Virus record (IMG/VR): IMGVR_UViG_3300017991_004700
Coordinates: 1-29,880 of that record
DNA from: a virus
Strand: one strand, 5' to 3'
Length of the DNA: 29,880 bases
Shown: in pieces, positions 8,467-16,221 of the stretch
Position numbering within the stretch: position 1 is the first letter of the stretch
Layout: every line of letters starts with the position of its first letter
The notes under the pieces: model-generated
What the model was told of the DNA's origin: nothing
The model's database searches: none
The model's input: only the letters and a program-made list of their open reading frames with translations
Position numbers and translations under genes: made by a program

Positions 8467-9489
8467 ATGAATTCAGCGCTTAAAAAAGCAATGAGGCAAA
8501 ATAGCAATTCTTCTAACAAGTCAAACAGTCACGTCTTGATACGCCACGTTAGCGTCGGAGACAGCTTTTCAGGAGTTTATTTCGTTCAAGACGCGTTTGA
8601 ACGTGTTGCCCGGAACGGCAACATCTACAGCGATTGGACGTTGCGTGACCGTTCTGGAGAGTCGTTTGTGCGGCATTGGGGTCCGACAAATGGGATGAAA
8701 CGCAATAATTGGATTGAAATTATCGCAACAGTTGAAGAGTATAGGGGAAAGCTTCAAATCATTGCGCAAGAAATTAAAGAAGCAGACGTTCCTTCTGAAG
8801 CGCAGATGAATGAGAATTATCTAATTCAAAGCGAATCCAAAGAGCAAGATTCAGAAGCGTTTGCTTTGTACCGTGATCGTGTTGATAAAATTTGCGACGA
8901 AATTGACGATCAAACTTGTAGGTTGATTTTGGACTCTGTTTTTTCGGACGCGGTTGAAGCTCACTTCAAAAAAGCACCAGCAAGCGATAAGCCGTTTTAC
9001 GGAATGGATGGTGGCTTGTTGAAGCATACGATAAAAACGGCTTACGCGGTTGCGGGGTTTTCCAAACAGTACGGATTTTCTTCGAAAGAAAGTTGTCTTG
9101 CTGTAACTGCTGCATTGCTTCATCGCGTTGGTGCGTTGGACGCTTTCAGAATCGAAGGTTGTCAACCAGCAATGACCGTTTTTGGAAAGCTTTATGGTAT
9201 TGTGGAATTAAGCTTACGGCACGTGATAAAAGCGGCTGAGTTGGTACAAAGCAAGGAAGGCTTCAAAAGCGAAACCGCACAACGTGTGATTCATGCGATA
9301 AAAGCTCAAGAAGGGCAAGCGATTCTTCCAATGACGAAAGAGGCGATTCTTTTATCAGAAGCCGTGAACATGGATATCAAGCTTGTCAATGCGATCGAGT
9401 TTATTGACAACGACTTGAATTCGGACGATGAATTCACGGCATTTGATCCAATCAGCAAGCGCCAATTCTTCAAAGGCAGCGACGCGTGA
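8467..9489 (+). CDS. OB-fold plus HD-domain protein, YhaM-like, with altered HD motif
   Basis: 340 residues from ATG 8467, chosen because AAGGAGG at 8453-8459 sits 7 bases upstream; an in-frame ATG at 8428 lacks such a site. Residues 25-105 look like an OB fold ('SDWTLRDRSGE', 'IIATVEEYRGKLQIIAQEI'), and residues about 140-315 align in layout with the HD domain of YhaM, a 3'-5' exoribonuclease. The first metal His is present (LLKHT, H187). The signature HD dyad reads HR (ALLHRVGA, H219-R220), and the later H-H-G segment reads KAQEG. Loss of the metal-binding Asp suggests a non-catalytic nucleic-acid-binding protein. It lies between the origin-like region and the primase, so a role in primer or template binding is possible but inferred. 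Confidence 0.7.
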   Translation: MNSALKKAMRQNSNSSNKSNSHVLIRHVSVGDSFSGVYFVQDAFERVARNGNIYSDWTLRDRSGESFVRHWGPTNGMKRNNWIEIIATVEEYRGKLQIIAQEIKEADVPSEAQMNENYLIQSESKEQDSEAFALYRDRVDKICDEIDDQTCRLILDSVFSDAVEAHFKKAPASDKPFYGMDGGLLKHTIKTAYAVAGFSKQYGFSSKESCLAVTAALLHRVGALDAFRIEGCQPAMTVFGKLYGIVELSLRHVIKAAELVQSKEGFKSETAQRVIHAIKAQEGQAILPMTKEAILLSEAVNMDIKLVNAIEFIDNDLNSDDEFTAFDPISKRQFFKGSDA

Positions 9490-9648
9490 ATGCGTTGCGT
9501 GAAACGTGCGTATTTTTCTCAGAAAGTTCCAACAAAGTTCACGGCAAACGCTGCCGGTGCGGTTAAGGTTAATAAAGGTTCGGTGATTTGGAAAGCATTC
9601 GCGACAAGCTTTCGTTTGGTGATATTTCTTGGCTCATGCCCAAGATAG
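9490..9648 (+). CDS. Possible small basic protein (52 residues)
   Basis: An open frame starts at an ATG directly after the stop of the preceding gene (TGAATG) and runs to TAG at 9646-9648. The product would be basic, starting Met-Arg-Cys-Val-Lys-Arg. It fills an otherwise empty 98-base gap and overlaps the primase start. No ribosome binding site stands out and I recognise no family. It may simply be leader sequence of the primase gene. Confidence 0.25.
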   Translation: MRCVKRAYFSQKVPTKFTANAAGAVKVNKGSVIWKAFATSFRLVIFLGSCPR

Positions 9649-10655
9649 ACGTTCAGCTTGTTTTGGAGCGGCTCAACGTTCGGTTGCTTCCTAATCGCAT
9701 GGGAAATCAAATCTACGGGTGGTGTCCTGATCATTATATCCACGTTAAAAGGAATCCGAGCCATCCGAAATGGACGATTAACGTCGAAACGGGCCAGACG
9801 ATGTGTTTTACGGAGGGAAGAGGAAGTAATCTGGTTTGGATCGTTTCAAGGTTGAGAAAGTGCTCTCCCAAAGAAGCCGTCGATTGGATGCTGGGAGATA
9901 GCAAAGGGATTTCTAACATGGAAATTGCCAGCTTGAAAAAGCAATTCAAAAAGTTGCGGAGAAAGAAGGCGGCAAGCAAAGGGAAAGCTACCAACCAAGC
10001 GGTGGAGAGCGTCAAACGGTGGTTGAGAACGGAGACGATGGTGCAAAGTGGATATGAGTATTTTATGCGACCTCCGGGGAAAAAGCCCACGTTGATCGAG
10101 AAAGAAACTGTTGACCGCTATCGTTGCGTGCAATTACGTTCTGGGTATTACGCCAACCGGGTTGTTATTCCGTTCTTCTCGAAGAAGACGCTAATCGGTT
10201 TTGAGGCCGTTGATGTTCTCGGAAAGAAAGAATGGCTTCGACGCCATCCGACGCTTGAAGAGAACCAATATAAGAAGGTTCTCTACTCAAAAGGGTTCAA
10301 ACGTAGCGAGTATCTTTTTGGATTGGATGAAATTCAGAGTCAAGAAATAGTCGCCCTGACCGAAGGCGCACGTGAAGTCATGAAATTACGGCAATTGGGA
10401 TATCCGGCGGTTGCAATTTTAGGCGCAAGCGTCAGCCAGAAGCAAATTATGCTTTTGGCAGAAGCCAACCCCAAAAGCTTAATTTTGCTATTCGACGGTG
10501 ATGATGCGGGTTACGAAATTCAGCGCAAGGTTTTCAAGCAAATGAGTGAGTTTTTTGAAACGCATAAAGGGACGGTTCGGCGTGGTTACGACCCCAAAAC
10601 GCTACCGCCCGAAGAGGTCAAAAAATTATTTGGAAAGTTTGGATTTTTCTCTTGA
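9588..10655 (+). CDS. DnaG-type primase
   Basis: 355 residues that would synthesise RNA primers for the DnaB/DnaE fork. The N-terminal zinc-ribbon-like region has CPDH (C46, H49) and C73 in CFTEG; DnaG normally has CxxH...CxGC, so the fourth ligand is replaced by Glu. The Toprim core has the catalytic Glu in LTEGARE (E259) and the DxD motif FDGDDAG (D303, D305, D306), all intact. The protein lacks the C-terminal helicase-binding domain of cellular DnaG, being about 240 residues shorter, as in several phage primases. Start: TTG 9588 with AAAGG ten bases upstream gives this length; ATG 9636 is a shorter alternative that still includes the zinc and Toprim regions. A promoter lies right over its stop codon. 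Confidence 0.85.
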   Translation: MESIRDKLSFGDISWLMPKIDVQLVLERLNVRLLPNRMGNQIYGWCPDHYIHVKRNPSHPKWTINVETGQTMCFTEGRGSNLVWIVSRLRKCSPKEAVDWMLGDSKGISNMEIASLKKQFKKLRRKKAASKGKATNQAVESVKRWLRTETMVQSGYEYFMRPPGKKPTLIEKETVDRYRCVQLRSGYYANRVVIPFFSKKTLIGFEAVDVLGKKEWLRRHPTLEENQYKKVLYSKGFKRSEYLFGLDEIQSQEIVALTEGAREVMKLRQLGYPAVAILGASVSQKQIMLLAEANPKSLILLFDGDDAGYEIQRKVFKQMSEFFETHKGTVRRGYDPKTLPPEEVKKLFGKFGFFS

Positions 10656-10679
10656 CTTCGAGAGAAAACACGCTATAAT
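10645..10679 (+). promoter_or_regulatory. Sigma-70-type promoter with dyad, before the sigma-like gene
   Basis: TTGACT (10652-10657), a 16-base spacer and TATAAT (10674-10679) form the best consensus promoter in the window. An inverted repeat, TTTTCTCT (10645-10652) and AGAGAAAA (10661-10668), straddles the -35 and could be an operator. It drives the gene at 10764 after a leader of about 78 bases. Confidence 0.75.
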
Positions 10680-10763
10680 TAAAGAGCTTAAAATTGTGTG
10701 TTCTATGTTTTGTGTTTTGCGTTGTGTGGCCGGTAATCGGTTCTTTTTACAAAGGGCGCTCCC

Positions 10764-11444
10764 ATGTCTGAAGTAATCACTTCTGAACGTAACTTCAAAC
10801 AGGTTTTGAAAGAGGACGAGATTTGTGATAGCCCATATACTCGTGAAGGGCTTGCCGTGCTCATTGCGGAAGGCGAAGCAAACGAGTTTGAGAAACAGCT
10901 TTTCCACGACTCCATTGTCCGCGCCATTTACACCATCGTTTTTCGCTACGGCGAATGCGATACGCGCGTGCCGGTGGAAGAGCTTGCGAACGACGCAGAA
11001 TTGGCGTTGTGGAAGAACCTGCCTTTCTTCAAAAAGGAAAAAGGCGTCAAGTTTATCACGTGGATGTGGCGTGTGGTTCGGAATCATGTGTTCAATCACC
11101 GCAAGCGGGTGACCCGTTATAGAACGAATCAGAAAATTACGACCAACATGTCTTCAGAGGAAAGCGAGTTTATCACGACTCGCGCTTGCGACGAAAGTCT
11201 TTCAAACGCAGACAAGTCGTGGCAGATGAAAAACGCCATGCAGTTGCTTTTTGATGCTTACCCGGAAAAGCAGAAAATGCTGCTCGCTCTTTTTGGCGAT
11301 CCGTTTTCTGAAAACTTTTCAGGAAAGAAGCCGAACTTTGTCCGCGTGGCGAAAAAGTTGAAAACGAAAATGAACGATGTTCGGCGCTTTTGCAATCACG
11401 TTGCGTATCCGTTCTTGAAAAAGCACTTGGACGATCTGTTATAG
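10764..11444 (+). CDS. Sigma-70-family-like transcription factor
   Basis: 226 residues. Residues about 45-115 match sigma region 2 in pattern: 'DSIVRAIYTIVFRYGECDTRVPVEELANDAELALWKNL' type helices, then KGVKFITWMWRVVRNHVFNHRKR, which follows the region 2.3-2.4 pattern of an aromatic F-x-T/I-W...V-R-N-x-V-x-x-x-x-R and would contact -10 DNA. The C-terminal part (about 170-226) has a basic helical segment in the place of region 4 but is divergent. Phages use such factors to redirect host RNA polymerase to later genes. It sits alone behind a near-consensus host promoter, while other operons use a different -10-like element, which fits a regulatory switch. An alternative is a general sigma-fold DNA-binding protein without polymerase contact. 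Confidence 0.65.
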   Translation: MSEVITSERNFKQVLKEDEICDSPYTREGLAVLIAEGEANEFEKQLFHDSIVRAIYTIVFRYGECDTRVPVEELANDAELALWKNLPFFKKEKGVKFITWMWRVVRNHVFNHRKRVTRYRTNQKITTNMSSEESEFITTRACDESLSNADKSWQMKNAMQLLFDAYPEKQKMLLALFGDPFSENFSGKKPNFVRVAKKLKTKMNDVRRFCNHVAYPFLKKHLDDLL

Positions 11445-11455
11445 AGGGGCAAGCC

Positions 11456-11905
11456 GTGGCGAGTAAAAAATTTGGCAAGGAGATGAAGCATCTTGAGGAC
11501 AATATGAAAATGGGTGCATGCTATCGCCATTTTAGAAGCGATTCGGCAAACTGCAAAAACTGTCTCGCAAAATTGCTTTGCAGAAGCGCGACAGCGACGG
11601 CGGTTGGCGTTATGGAAGAGCAGAGTTTTGAAGAGATTTTGATTGAAGAATTGAAAGAGAAATTTCAATTCGCAAGGTCAAAACAAGGAGAAAGCTGCAA
11701 CTGTTACTGGTTTGAGTTTGGCCCAATCCCCATTCAAATTTGGATCGCGAAGTCAGGTAATATGAAAATAAGGATTGGTTACGAAAACAACAACAAGGTT
11801 TATGAAACGAAGAAAGACAGCGTTGAAGAAATAGATAGTTTCGTCAAACAATTGATGGATGATTCCAAAGAGTTTGGGACGGCTCATGCAAACAAGGGAA
11901 TATGA
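11456..11905 (+). CDS. Small protein with C-x10-C-x2-C-x5-C motif, unknown function
   Basis: About 149 residues from GTG 11456, preceded by GAGGGG at 11444-11449; a longer frame from 11390 would overlap the sigma-like gene by 55 bases. The N-terminus carries Cys at 22, 33, 36 and 42, the same spacing class as the C-terminal tail of the SSB at 16222 (C-x11-C-x2-C-x5-C), probably a zinc or protein-contact knuckle. The rest is alpha/beta: a Glu-rich helix, a WFEFGPIPIQIWIAKSG strand pair and a final amphipathic helix ending near a KQLMDDSKE stretch. No family is recognised. It overlaps the helicase N-half gene, so the two are probably co-translated. Confidence 0.6.
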   Translation: MASKKFGKEMKHLEDNMKMGACYRHFRSDSANCKNCLAKLLCRSATATAVGVMEEQSFEEILIEELKEKFQFARSKQGESCNCYWFEFGPIPIQIWIAKSGNMKIRIGYENNNKVYETKKDSVEEIDSFVKQLMDDSKEFGTAHANKGI

Positions 11906-12803
11906 GTATTTCGAGTTTCCTTTTAACAACTTCAACAAAGCGCAAGCCGCTGCCATTCCGCACATCCCAACCGAAACAAACCTCGTGATTTCATTCCCTA
12001 CCGCTACTGGCAAAACTGCGCTGGCCGAAGCAGCTTTCGGTTTTCATTTCAAAACATCCCCAAATTCAAAATGTGTCTATGTGTCGCCGTATCGTTCCTT
12101 GAGCATGCAGCAATACAATGCATGGAAAGAGAACGCGCAGTTTTCCAAACATGGAATCGTTTTAAGCATAGGTGATCGTTTTGCGTGTAAAGAGGATTTC
12201 GATTCAAACCGTTTGATTATCTTGACTACAGAATCATTTGACTCGAAGACGAGGAATCAAAGCCAACATAAATGGTTAAAAGAAATTACTTGTATAGTTT
12301 TTGACGAAGCGCATTTATTGGGGACAAAAGGGCGTGGCGACAACGTAGAAGTTTCATTGGTGCGTTTTACAAAGCTGAACCCAAAAGCAAGAATTATTTT
12401 GCTGTCCGCGACAATGGAAAATGCAGGAGAATTATCGTCGTGGTTGAAAAGTTTGAACAAAAAGACGACGTTGAAAATCGTAAGCACGTGGCGTCCATCA
12501 AAAATCGTAACACGCTTTTACACGTTCGATGATGAAAAGACTTGGGAAAAGAAAATTGAGTTAGCAAAGCAGCTTGCAACAACTCCACGTGGTGAAAAAA
12601 TAGTCGTTTTTGTTCATAGTAAAAAGCTTGGGAAAGAAATTACGAAGGCAGTTAGAAAAAAGGGTTTCATTTGCGAATTTCATAATGCAAATTTATCGCA
12701 CTCAAGGCGAAAAGCAATTGAAGAAGCATTCGACAATGTCCGTTCGGGGTTGGACATCCTTGTGAGTACATCAACATTGTCAAGTGGAGTGAATTTAGGA
12801 TGA
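11886..12803 (+). CDS. Hel308/Ski2-like helicase, N-terminal part (split gene)
   Basis: About 305 residues from ATG 11886 (ATG 11859 would add nine). It contains a Q-motif-like start (FNKAQAAAIP), Walker A PTATGKTA (38-45), DEAH (140-143), LLSATMENA with motif III SAT (174-176), and the start of the second RecA lobe, ending in motif V, VSTSTLSSGVNLG. In Hel308 proteins this motif continues as GVNLPA and then motif VI. Here the frame stops right after GVNLG and the uracil-DNA glycosylase gene begins at the overlapping ATGA. The missing continuation starts at 13371. The piece has a full first lobe but lacks the arginine finger of motif VI, so it can hardly hydrolyse ATP efficiently without the other half. 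Confidence 0.85.
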   Translation: MQTREYEYFEFPFNNFNKAQAAAIPHIPTETNLVISFPTATGKTALAEAAFGFHFKTSPNSKCVYVSPYRSLSMQQYNAWKENAQFSKHGIVLSIGDRFACKEDFDSNRLIILTTESFDSKTRNQSQHKWLKEITCIVFDEAHLLGTKGRGDNVEVSLVRFTKLNPKARIILLSATMENAGELSSWLKSLNKKTTLKIVSTWRPSKIVTRFYTFDDEKTWEKKIELAKQLATTPRGEKIVVFVHSKKLGKEITKAVRKKGFICEFHNANLSHSRRKAIEEAFDNVRSGLDILVSTSTLSSGVNLG

Positions 12804-13381
12804 ACAAGGCGGAACGTCTCACAGAATTGCAACAGAAGTGCTATGCTTGTAAGAAGTGTGCCATTGGCGGGCAAGACGTTGATGGTCATTTGAGCAACGT
12901 GTGGTCTAATATGAGCATGAAAGCTCAAATCATGGTAATAGGGCAGAATCCCGGTTACGTTGAAGTAGAACGTGGAAAACCTTTTGTCGGGCCGTCGGGT
13001 GAATTTTTTGATAAGGCAATTGAAGAAGTTTTAGGAATTGATAGAACGCATTTTTACATTACGAATACGTGCCACTGCTATACGGCAAAAAACCGCAAGC
13101 CAAGCAATGTCGAAATTGAAAATTGTTGCGAATTTTTAGACGCTGAAATCGAAGCCGTAAACCCAAAAATCATCGTGACCTTGGGAGCGCCATCGTTGGA
13201 GCAGGTGACTGGGCGAAAAGGAATAATGAAACTTCATGGTCAAAAGATAATTTCATTACGATACAAAAAGAACGTTTTGCCCCTATTGCATCCAAGCCCA
13301 AGAAATATGAACAAGCCTGAATTGAAAGTGAAATTTTATCAAGACTTAGAAGTCCTCAAAGAATATCTCAATGGCAGATAG
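12800..13381 (+). CDS. Family 4 uracil-DNA glycosylase (Fe-S type), inserted in the helicase gene
   Basis: 193 residues that would excise uracil from DNA. Motif 1 is MVIGQNPGYVE (GQNPG 48-52), followed by GKPFVGPSG; motif 2 is LLHPSPRN (HPSP 164-167). The four iron-sulphur ligands fit family 4 spacing: C14-x2-C17 and C93-x15-C109. ITNTCHC (87-93) matches the conserved strand before the third ligand. Family 4 enzymes usually have GExPG in motif 1; here Glu is replaced by Gln, with Asn before Pro. Its ATG overlaps the stop of the helicase N-half and its last codons overlap the ATG of the C-half, so the open reading frame fills the insertion completely. All conserved catalytic-region features are present, so it looks functional. 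Confidence 0.85.
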   Translation: MNKAERLTELQQKCYACKKCAIGGQDVDGHLSNVWSNMSMKAQIMVIGQNPGYVEVERGKPFVGPSGEFFDKAIEEVLGIDRTHFYITNTCHCYTAKNRKPSNVEIENCCEFLDAEIEAVNPKIIVTLGAPSLEQVTGRKGIMKLHGQKIISLRYKKNVLPLLHPSPRNMNKPELKVKFYQDLEVLKEYLNGR

Positions 13382-14369
13382 AATTGTTATTGTAGACATC
13401 TGGCGTGGCCGAGAGCGCGTTTCAACGGCAGAAATTTTGCAGATGGCAGGCCGGTGTGCCCGGCAACCAAACCAAATAGGTCATGTTGATATCATTATTA
13501 ACGAAGATGACGTACAAACGTTGAAAGATGAAATGCAGGACGCAGATCATCTTCGAGTTGATTCTGTTCTGTACGATGCAGAAACGCTTGCTTTTCATCT
13601 CGTTTCTGAAATTAGCAGCGGGGAGATAAGGACGCTTTCAGAGGCAAAAAGATGGTACGGAAAAAGTTTCGCGGCGTTTACGGGGTTTTCTTGTGAAGTG
13701 GAGCAAGCAGTTGACTTGCTTTCTGAAGAATGGGAGACAATAACGCGCCGGGGCGATTTTCTTTTTCCTACAGATTTGGCGCATATCGCGAGTCGTTTTT
13801 ATTTTCATCCAGCAGACATTTACTATTGGCGGGAAAATTTTTTTGAGCTTTTTGAAAGTGAACTTCAAAAAAATGATCCAGCAATTGCTTGGGCGCTATC
13901 TAATGTCGCGAGAGAGCGAAAAAGGGGCAATCTGTACGGTTGTTGGGAGTTGATAGAAGAATACAAAGACCAAGTGTCTTCACTTGGCTTAGACTGTTCA
14001 AAAACGATTGCTGGTGGCTTGGTTTGGTGGAGTCTTTTAGGAGGGCCGTCAACAAGCAAACTGTCCAGTCAAAAGAAAGAAGCAAAAGAGGATTTCGGGC
14101 GCATTTATGGTGCGCTCTTAAAGATCAACGAATGCTCGGGATGGGACAAACGGAAGTTTTTTGAGGATTTGAGAGTACGGATAGCATACAAAATCCCTGA
14201 TGAACTTGTAAACTTGTGTAAACTTGAAGGAATTGGAAAAAGTGTTGCGTTTGAGTTGTATAATTTAGGAGTGGAAAACGCGGAAGGAATTCGTGAAAAC
14301 TGGGACGCAATTGAAACGTTTGGAACTGACGAACTGATAGAAAAATTGAGACACTTGTCTTATGGCTAA
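13371..14369 (+). CDS. Hel308/Ski2-like helicase, C-terminal part (split gene)
   Basis: 332 residues that begin where the N-half ends. MADRIVIVDIWRG supplies the strand after GVNLPA in Hel308, followed by motif VI QMAGRCAR (24-31; Hel308 QMAGRAGR). Next come a winged-helix-like region (about 75-130), a helical Sec63/ratchet-like region (about 140-270), and a helix-hairpin-helix, CKLEGIGKSVAFELYNLGV (about 284-302), which binds DNA in Hel308. There is no first RecA lobe. It lies in the same reading frame as the N-half, separated by a multiple of three bases. It probably associates with the N-half to form one enzyme acting at forks or recombination intermediates; that association is inference. 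Confidence 0.85.
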   Translation: MADRIVIVDIWRGRERVSTAEILQMAGRCARQPNQIGHVDIIINEDDVQTLKDEMQDADHLRVDSVLYDAETLAFHLVSEISSGEIRTLSEAKRWYGKSFAAFTGFSCEVEQAVDLLSEEWETITRRGDFLFPTDLAHIASRFYFHPADIYYWRENFFELFESELQKNDPAIAWALSNVARERKRGNLYGCWELIEEYKDQVSSLGLDCSKTIAGGLVWWSLLGGPSTSKLSSQKKEAKEDFGRIYGALLKINECSGWDKRKFFEDLRVRIAYKIPDELVNLCKLEGIGKSVAFELYNLGVENAEGIRENWDAIETFGTDELIEKLRHLSYG

Positions 14370-14832
14370 AGATTTTTGGTTTACAGAGCGGGCAGTCAAA
14401 GCTTTCACACAAGCGGCTGATAATGGAGAGCTATCTCCTCGTCACGTTCGTGATGTAATCCGTTACAAGACTCTCAATATTGATGAGACATTGTTCGAGC
14501 CTTACTTGAAGTCAAGCAATGATTGGGTACGCAGGTGTACTGCGCAAGTGCTTGGAGAAATTGGCAGTAATCTAAAGCCATTAATTGAAGCCGCAAAGAT
14601 AGAGCAGAACAAAAGCACGCTGATAGAAATATTAAAACAATTGATGAAAAGCCGCGAAGGACTTGAAGAGTTAGTTTATTTGCTTGAGTCGAAAGATACG
14701 GCAATCAAAGAGCAGGCAATTGGTATGTTCAGACGTGCTGGTCGTTCAGATTGTTTAATGACGTTGCTTTTTGATGACGATGATTCGATGGTAAGCCGTA
14801 TCAAGCGGTATATGGACGAAGCAAATAAATGA
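14362..14832 (+). CDS. HEAT-repeat-like protein, unknown role
   Basis: 156 all-helical residues. Residues 50-140 show about three helical pairs with the HEAT pattern: 'DWVRRCTAQVLGEIG', 'NKSTLIEILKQLM', 'DTAIKEQAIGMFRRAG' and 'DDSMVSRIKRYMD', each with a D-x-x-V/I-R/K at the pair start. Such small repeats act as protein-protein scaffolds. It overlaps the helicase C-half by eight bases and the next gene by four, so it is made together with the split helicase and could bridge its parts or its partners. No catalytic residues are visible. Confidence 0.65.
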   Translation: MAKDFWFTERAVKAFTQAADNGELSPRHVRDVIRYKTLNIDETLFEPYLKSSNDWVRRCTAQVLGEIGSNLKPLIEAAKIEQNKSTLIEILKQLMKSREGLEELVYLLESKDTAIKEQAIGMFRRAGRSDCLMTLLFDDDDSMVSRIKRYMDEANK

Positions 14833-15509
14833 TTTCACGGCACGGTATTTCTTCGACACGAGAAGCAAGGTACAAGCGATTTCACTTGTGGCTCGTAGAA
14901 ATGTCAACGCTGTATGGGGTTGTTGATGATCCAGAGTTGAGAGATGTTATACATATTTTGCTTGAAAAACTTGAGAACAGAATAAGCGCAAATAAAGAAC
15001 AAGAAGAAGGAAAGCGCAAGAAAAAAGTACGCAGTTTCTTTGCAATCTTCAAACAAAAATATCTTCAATTAACAGATTTGGAATATTTTGGAGGATTCAA
15101 AGCAACAGAAGCAAAAATCATTGAAGGTTTGATAGGAAAACTGGAGCAAAATGGCGCAACGATGGAAGAGTATCTCAAGTGGTTGTTTGACGAGTTTTAT
15201 ATCAACAAAGAACAACTGTCTCCAAACATTCCTTTGTCCGTAAGTAATAGTGTCTTGCAAGAGTTCATGTATAAAAACGCGGCAAAGCTCAAAAATAGGA
15301 AACAGGCAAAAGAAGCCATAGAAGAGGAAGAATTGCTTTTGAGAAGGGCAGGCGTTCTCATACGGTCAAGCAAGGACGAAGGCTTTAAGCAAGAAGTGGT
15401 TACGCTATTGAAGCATTATCAAAAATCCGAATGCAATTTGCCAGAGTTTCGGTTAGAGCTTAAAAAATTATCAGAAAAGTTTGAAAAACTTAAAAGCCAA
15501 AGTGTATAA
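14829..15509 (+). CDS. Unknown helical protein in the helicase operon
   Basis: 226 residues, highly charged (Lys/Glu) and predicted helical. A middle part (residues about 70-115) has aromatic-rich 'FFAIFKQKYLQLTDLEYFGGFKATEAKII', a compact-looking segment; the C-terminal 70 residues look like an amphipathic coiled region. I do not recognise a family. It overlaps the HEAT-like gene (ATGA) and its stop codon is buried in the next promoter's TATAAT. A helper of the helicase or recombination genes is plausible by position only. Confidence 0.6.
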   Translation: MISRHGISSTREARYKRFHLWLVEMSTLYGVVDDPELRDVIHILLEKLENRISANKEQEEGKRKKKVRSFFAIFKQKYLQLTDLEYFGGFKATEAKIIEGLIGKLEQNGATMEEYLKWLFDEFYINKEQLSPNIPLSVSNSVLQEFMYKNAAKLKNRKQAKEAIEEEELLLRRAGVLIRSSKDEGFKQEVVTLLKHYQKSECNLPEFRLELKKLSEKFEKLKSQSV

Positions 15510-15510
15510 T
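15477..15510 (+). promoter_or_regulatory. Candidate promoter with dyad before the recombination operon
   Basis: TATAAT at 15505-15510 overlaps the stop of the previous gene, with TTGAAA at 15481-15486 and an 18-base spacer. An inverted repeat, AAGTTT (15477-15482) and AAACTT (15486-15491), covers the -35. The leader to the gene at 15566 is about 50 bases. Confidence 0.6.
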
Positions 15511-15565
15511 TGAAAAGCATGAGTTTTGTTGTTGGTCGTTTGTACTTTGTAATAAGGGTTGAGCG

Positions 15566-16177
15566 ATGAAAACAAATTTGAGCGAGACTGTAGAAAAGGT
15601 AGGAAATGCATGCGAGGAAGCAGGGAAAAGCACCATTCTTGGCATTTCTCTTGAAAACCCATCTCCACGCCTGTTAGACGTCCGCGACGGAAGTTTTGAC
15701 GAGCACGTTGCAATGCAACCAGCGGCAATTGCGTATTTCGGCGTGCTCAAAAAGGAAGCATTGAGGCAACATGACTCAATGAAACACGCTTACGAGCGTT
15801 GGCAGAAAAAGAAATTTCAAGAAGCAAGAAAAGCTTTGGAAGGCGCAAGTCAACCGGGTCAAAAAAAGGCCACTATATCTGATATTGAAGCATTCGTAAT
15901 CATTAACAATGAGAGAAAAATTGAAGAGTGGGAAACCAATTTGTCCTATTTGCAGGAACAGGTGGATACGTTGGATTCATGGTACGAAGCGTGGCGGCAA
16001 AAATCATTTAGTCTTCGCGAACATGGCCAAACAGTTTCGGATGAACGCAAGACACAACCATATTTGTTCGGCAAGAAAGAAGAAACAGATGGAACTCCAG
16101 CTAAAAGAAAACATCAATCTACTATTGATAGGGTTAGACAGATGAAGAAAAATAAAAATGGAAAGGGGGATAAGTAG
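15566..16177 (+). CDS. UvsY-like recombination mediator (tentative)
   Basis: 203 residues. The centre follows the two-helix layout of phage UvsY-like mediators: 'PAAIAYFGVLKKEALRQHDSMKHAYERW', a linker, then 'SDIEAFVIINNERKIEEWETNLSYLQEQVDTLDSWYEAWRQKSFSLREHG', a long amphipathic helix. UvsY helps the recombinase displace SSB from single strands. The position supports it: the next two genes are a gp32-like SSB and RecA/UvsX. The C-terminus is basic (Lys/Arg-rich), suiting ssDNA contact. Sequence similarity is of pattern rather than of recognisable motif, so another ssDNA-binding helper is possible. AAGGG precedes the ATG by about 9 bases. Confidence 0.5.
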   Translation: MKTNLSETVEKVGNACEEAGKSTILGISLENPSPRLLDVRDGSFDEHVAMQPAAIAYFGVLKKEALRQHDSMKHAYERWQKKKFQEARKALEGASQPGQKKATISDIEAFVIINNERKIEEWETNLSYLQEQVDTLDSWYEAWRQKSFSLREHGQTVSDERKTQPYLFGKKEETDGTPAKRKHQSTIDRVRQMKKNKNGKGDK

Positions 16178-16221
16178 TTTGTCGTGTGTAGTTTGTTTAT
16201 TCATTTTGAAAGGAGATTGTC

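Noticed and set aside
10546-10776. Small + strand frame overlapping the primase end and the sigma-like promoter
   Set aside because: It runs through the promoter and dyad, overlaps two better supported genes, and has no recognisable content.
12800-13381. UDG insertion as an intein or a group I intron
   Set aside because: An intein would need an open in-frame passage, but the helicase frame stops at 12801-12803 and has further stops inside. An intron with its core would need non-coding sequence, yet the UDG frame fills the entire insert.
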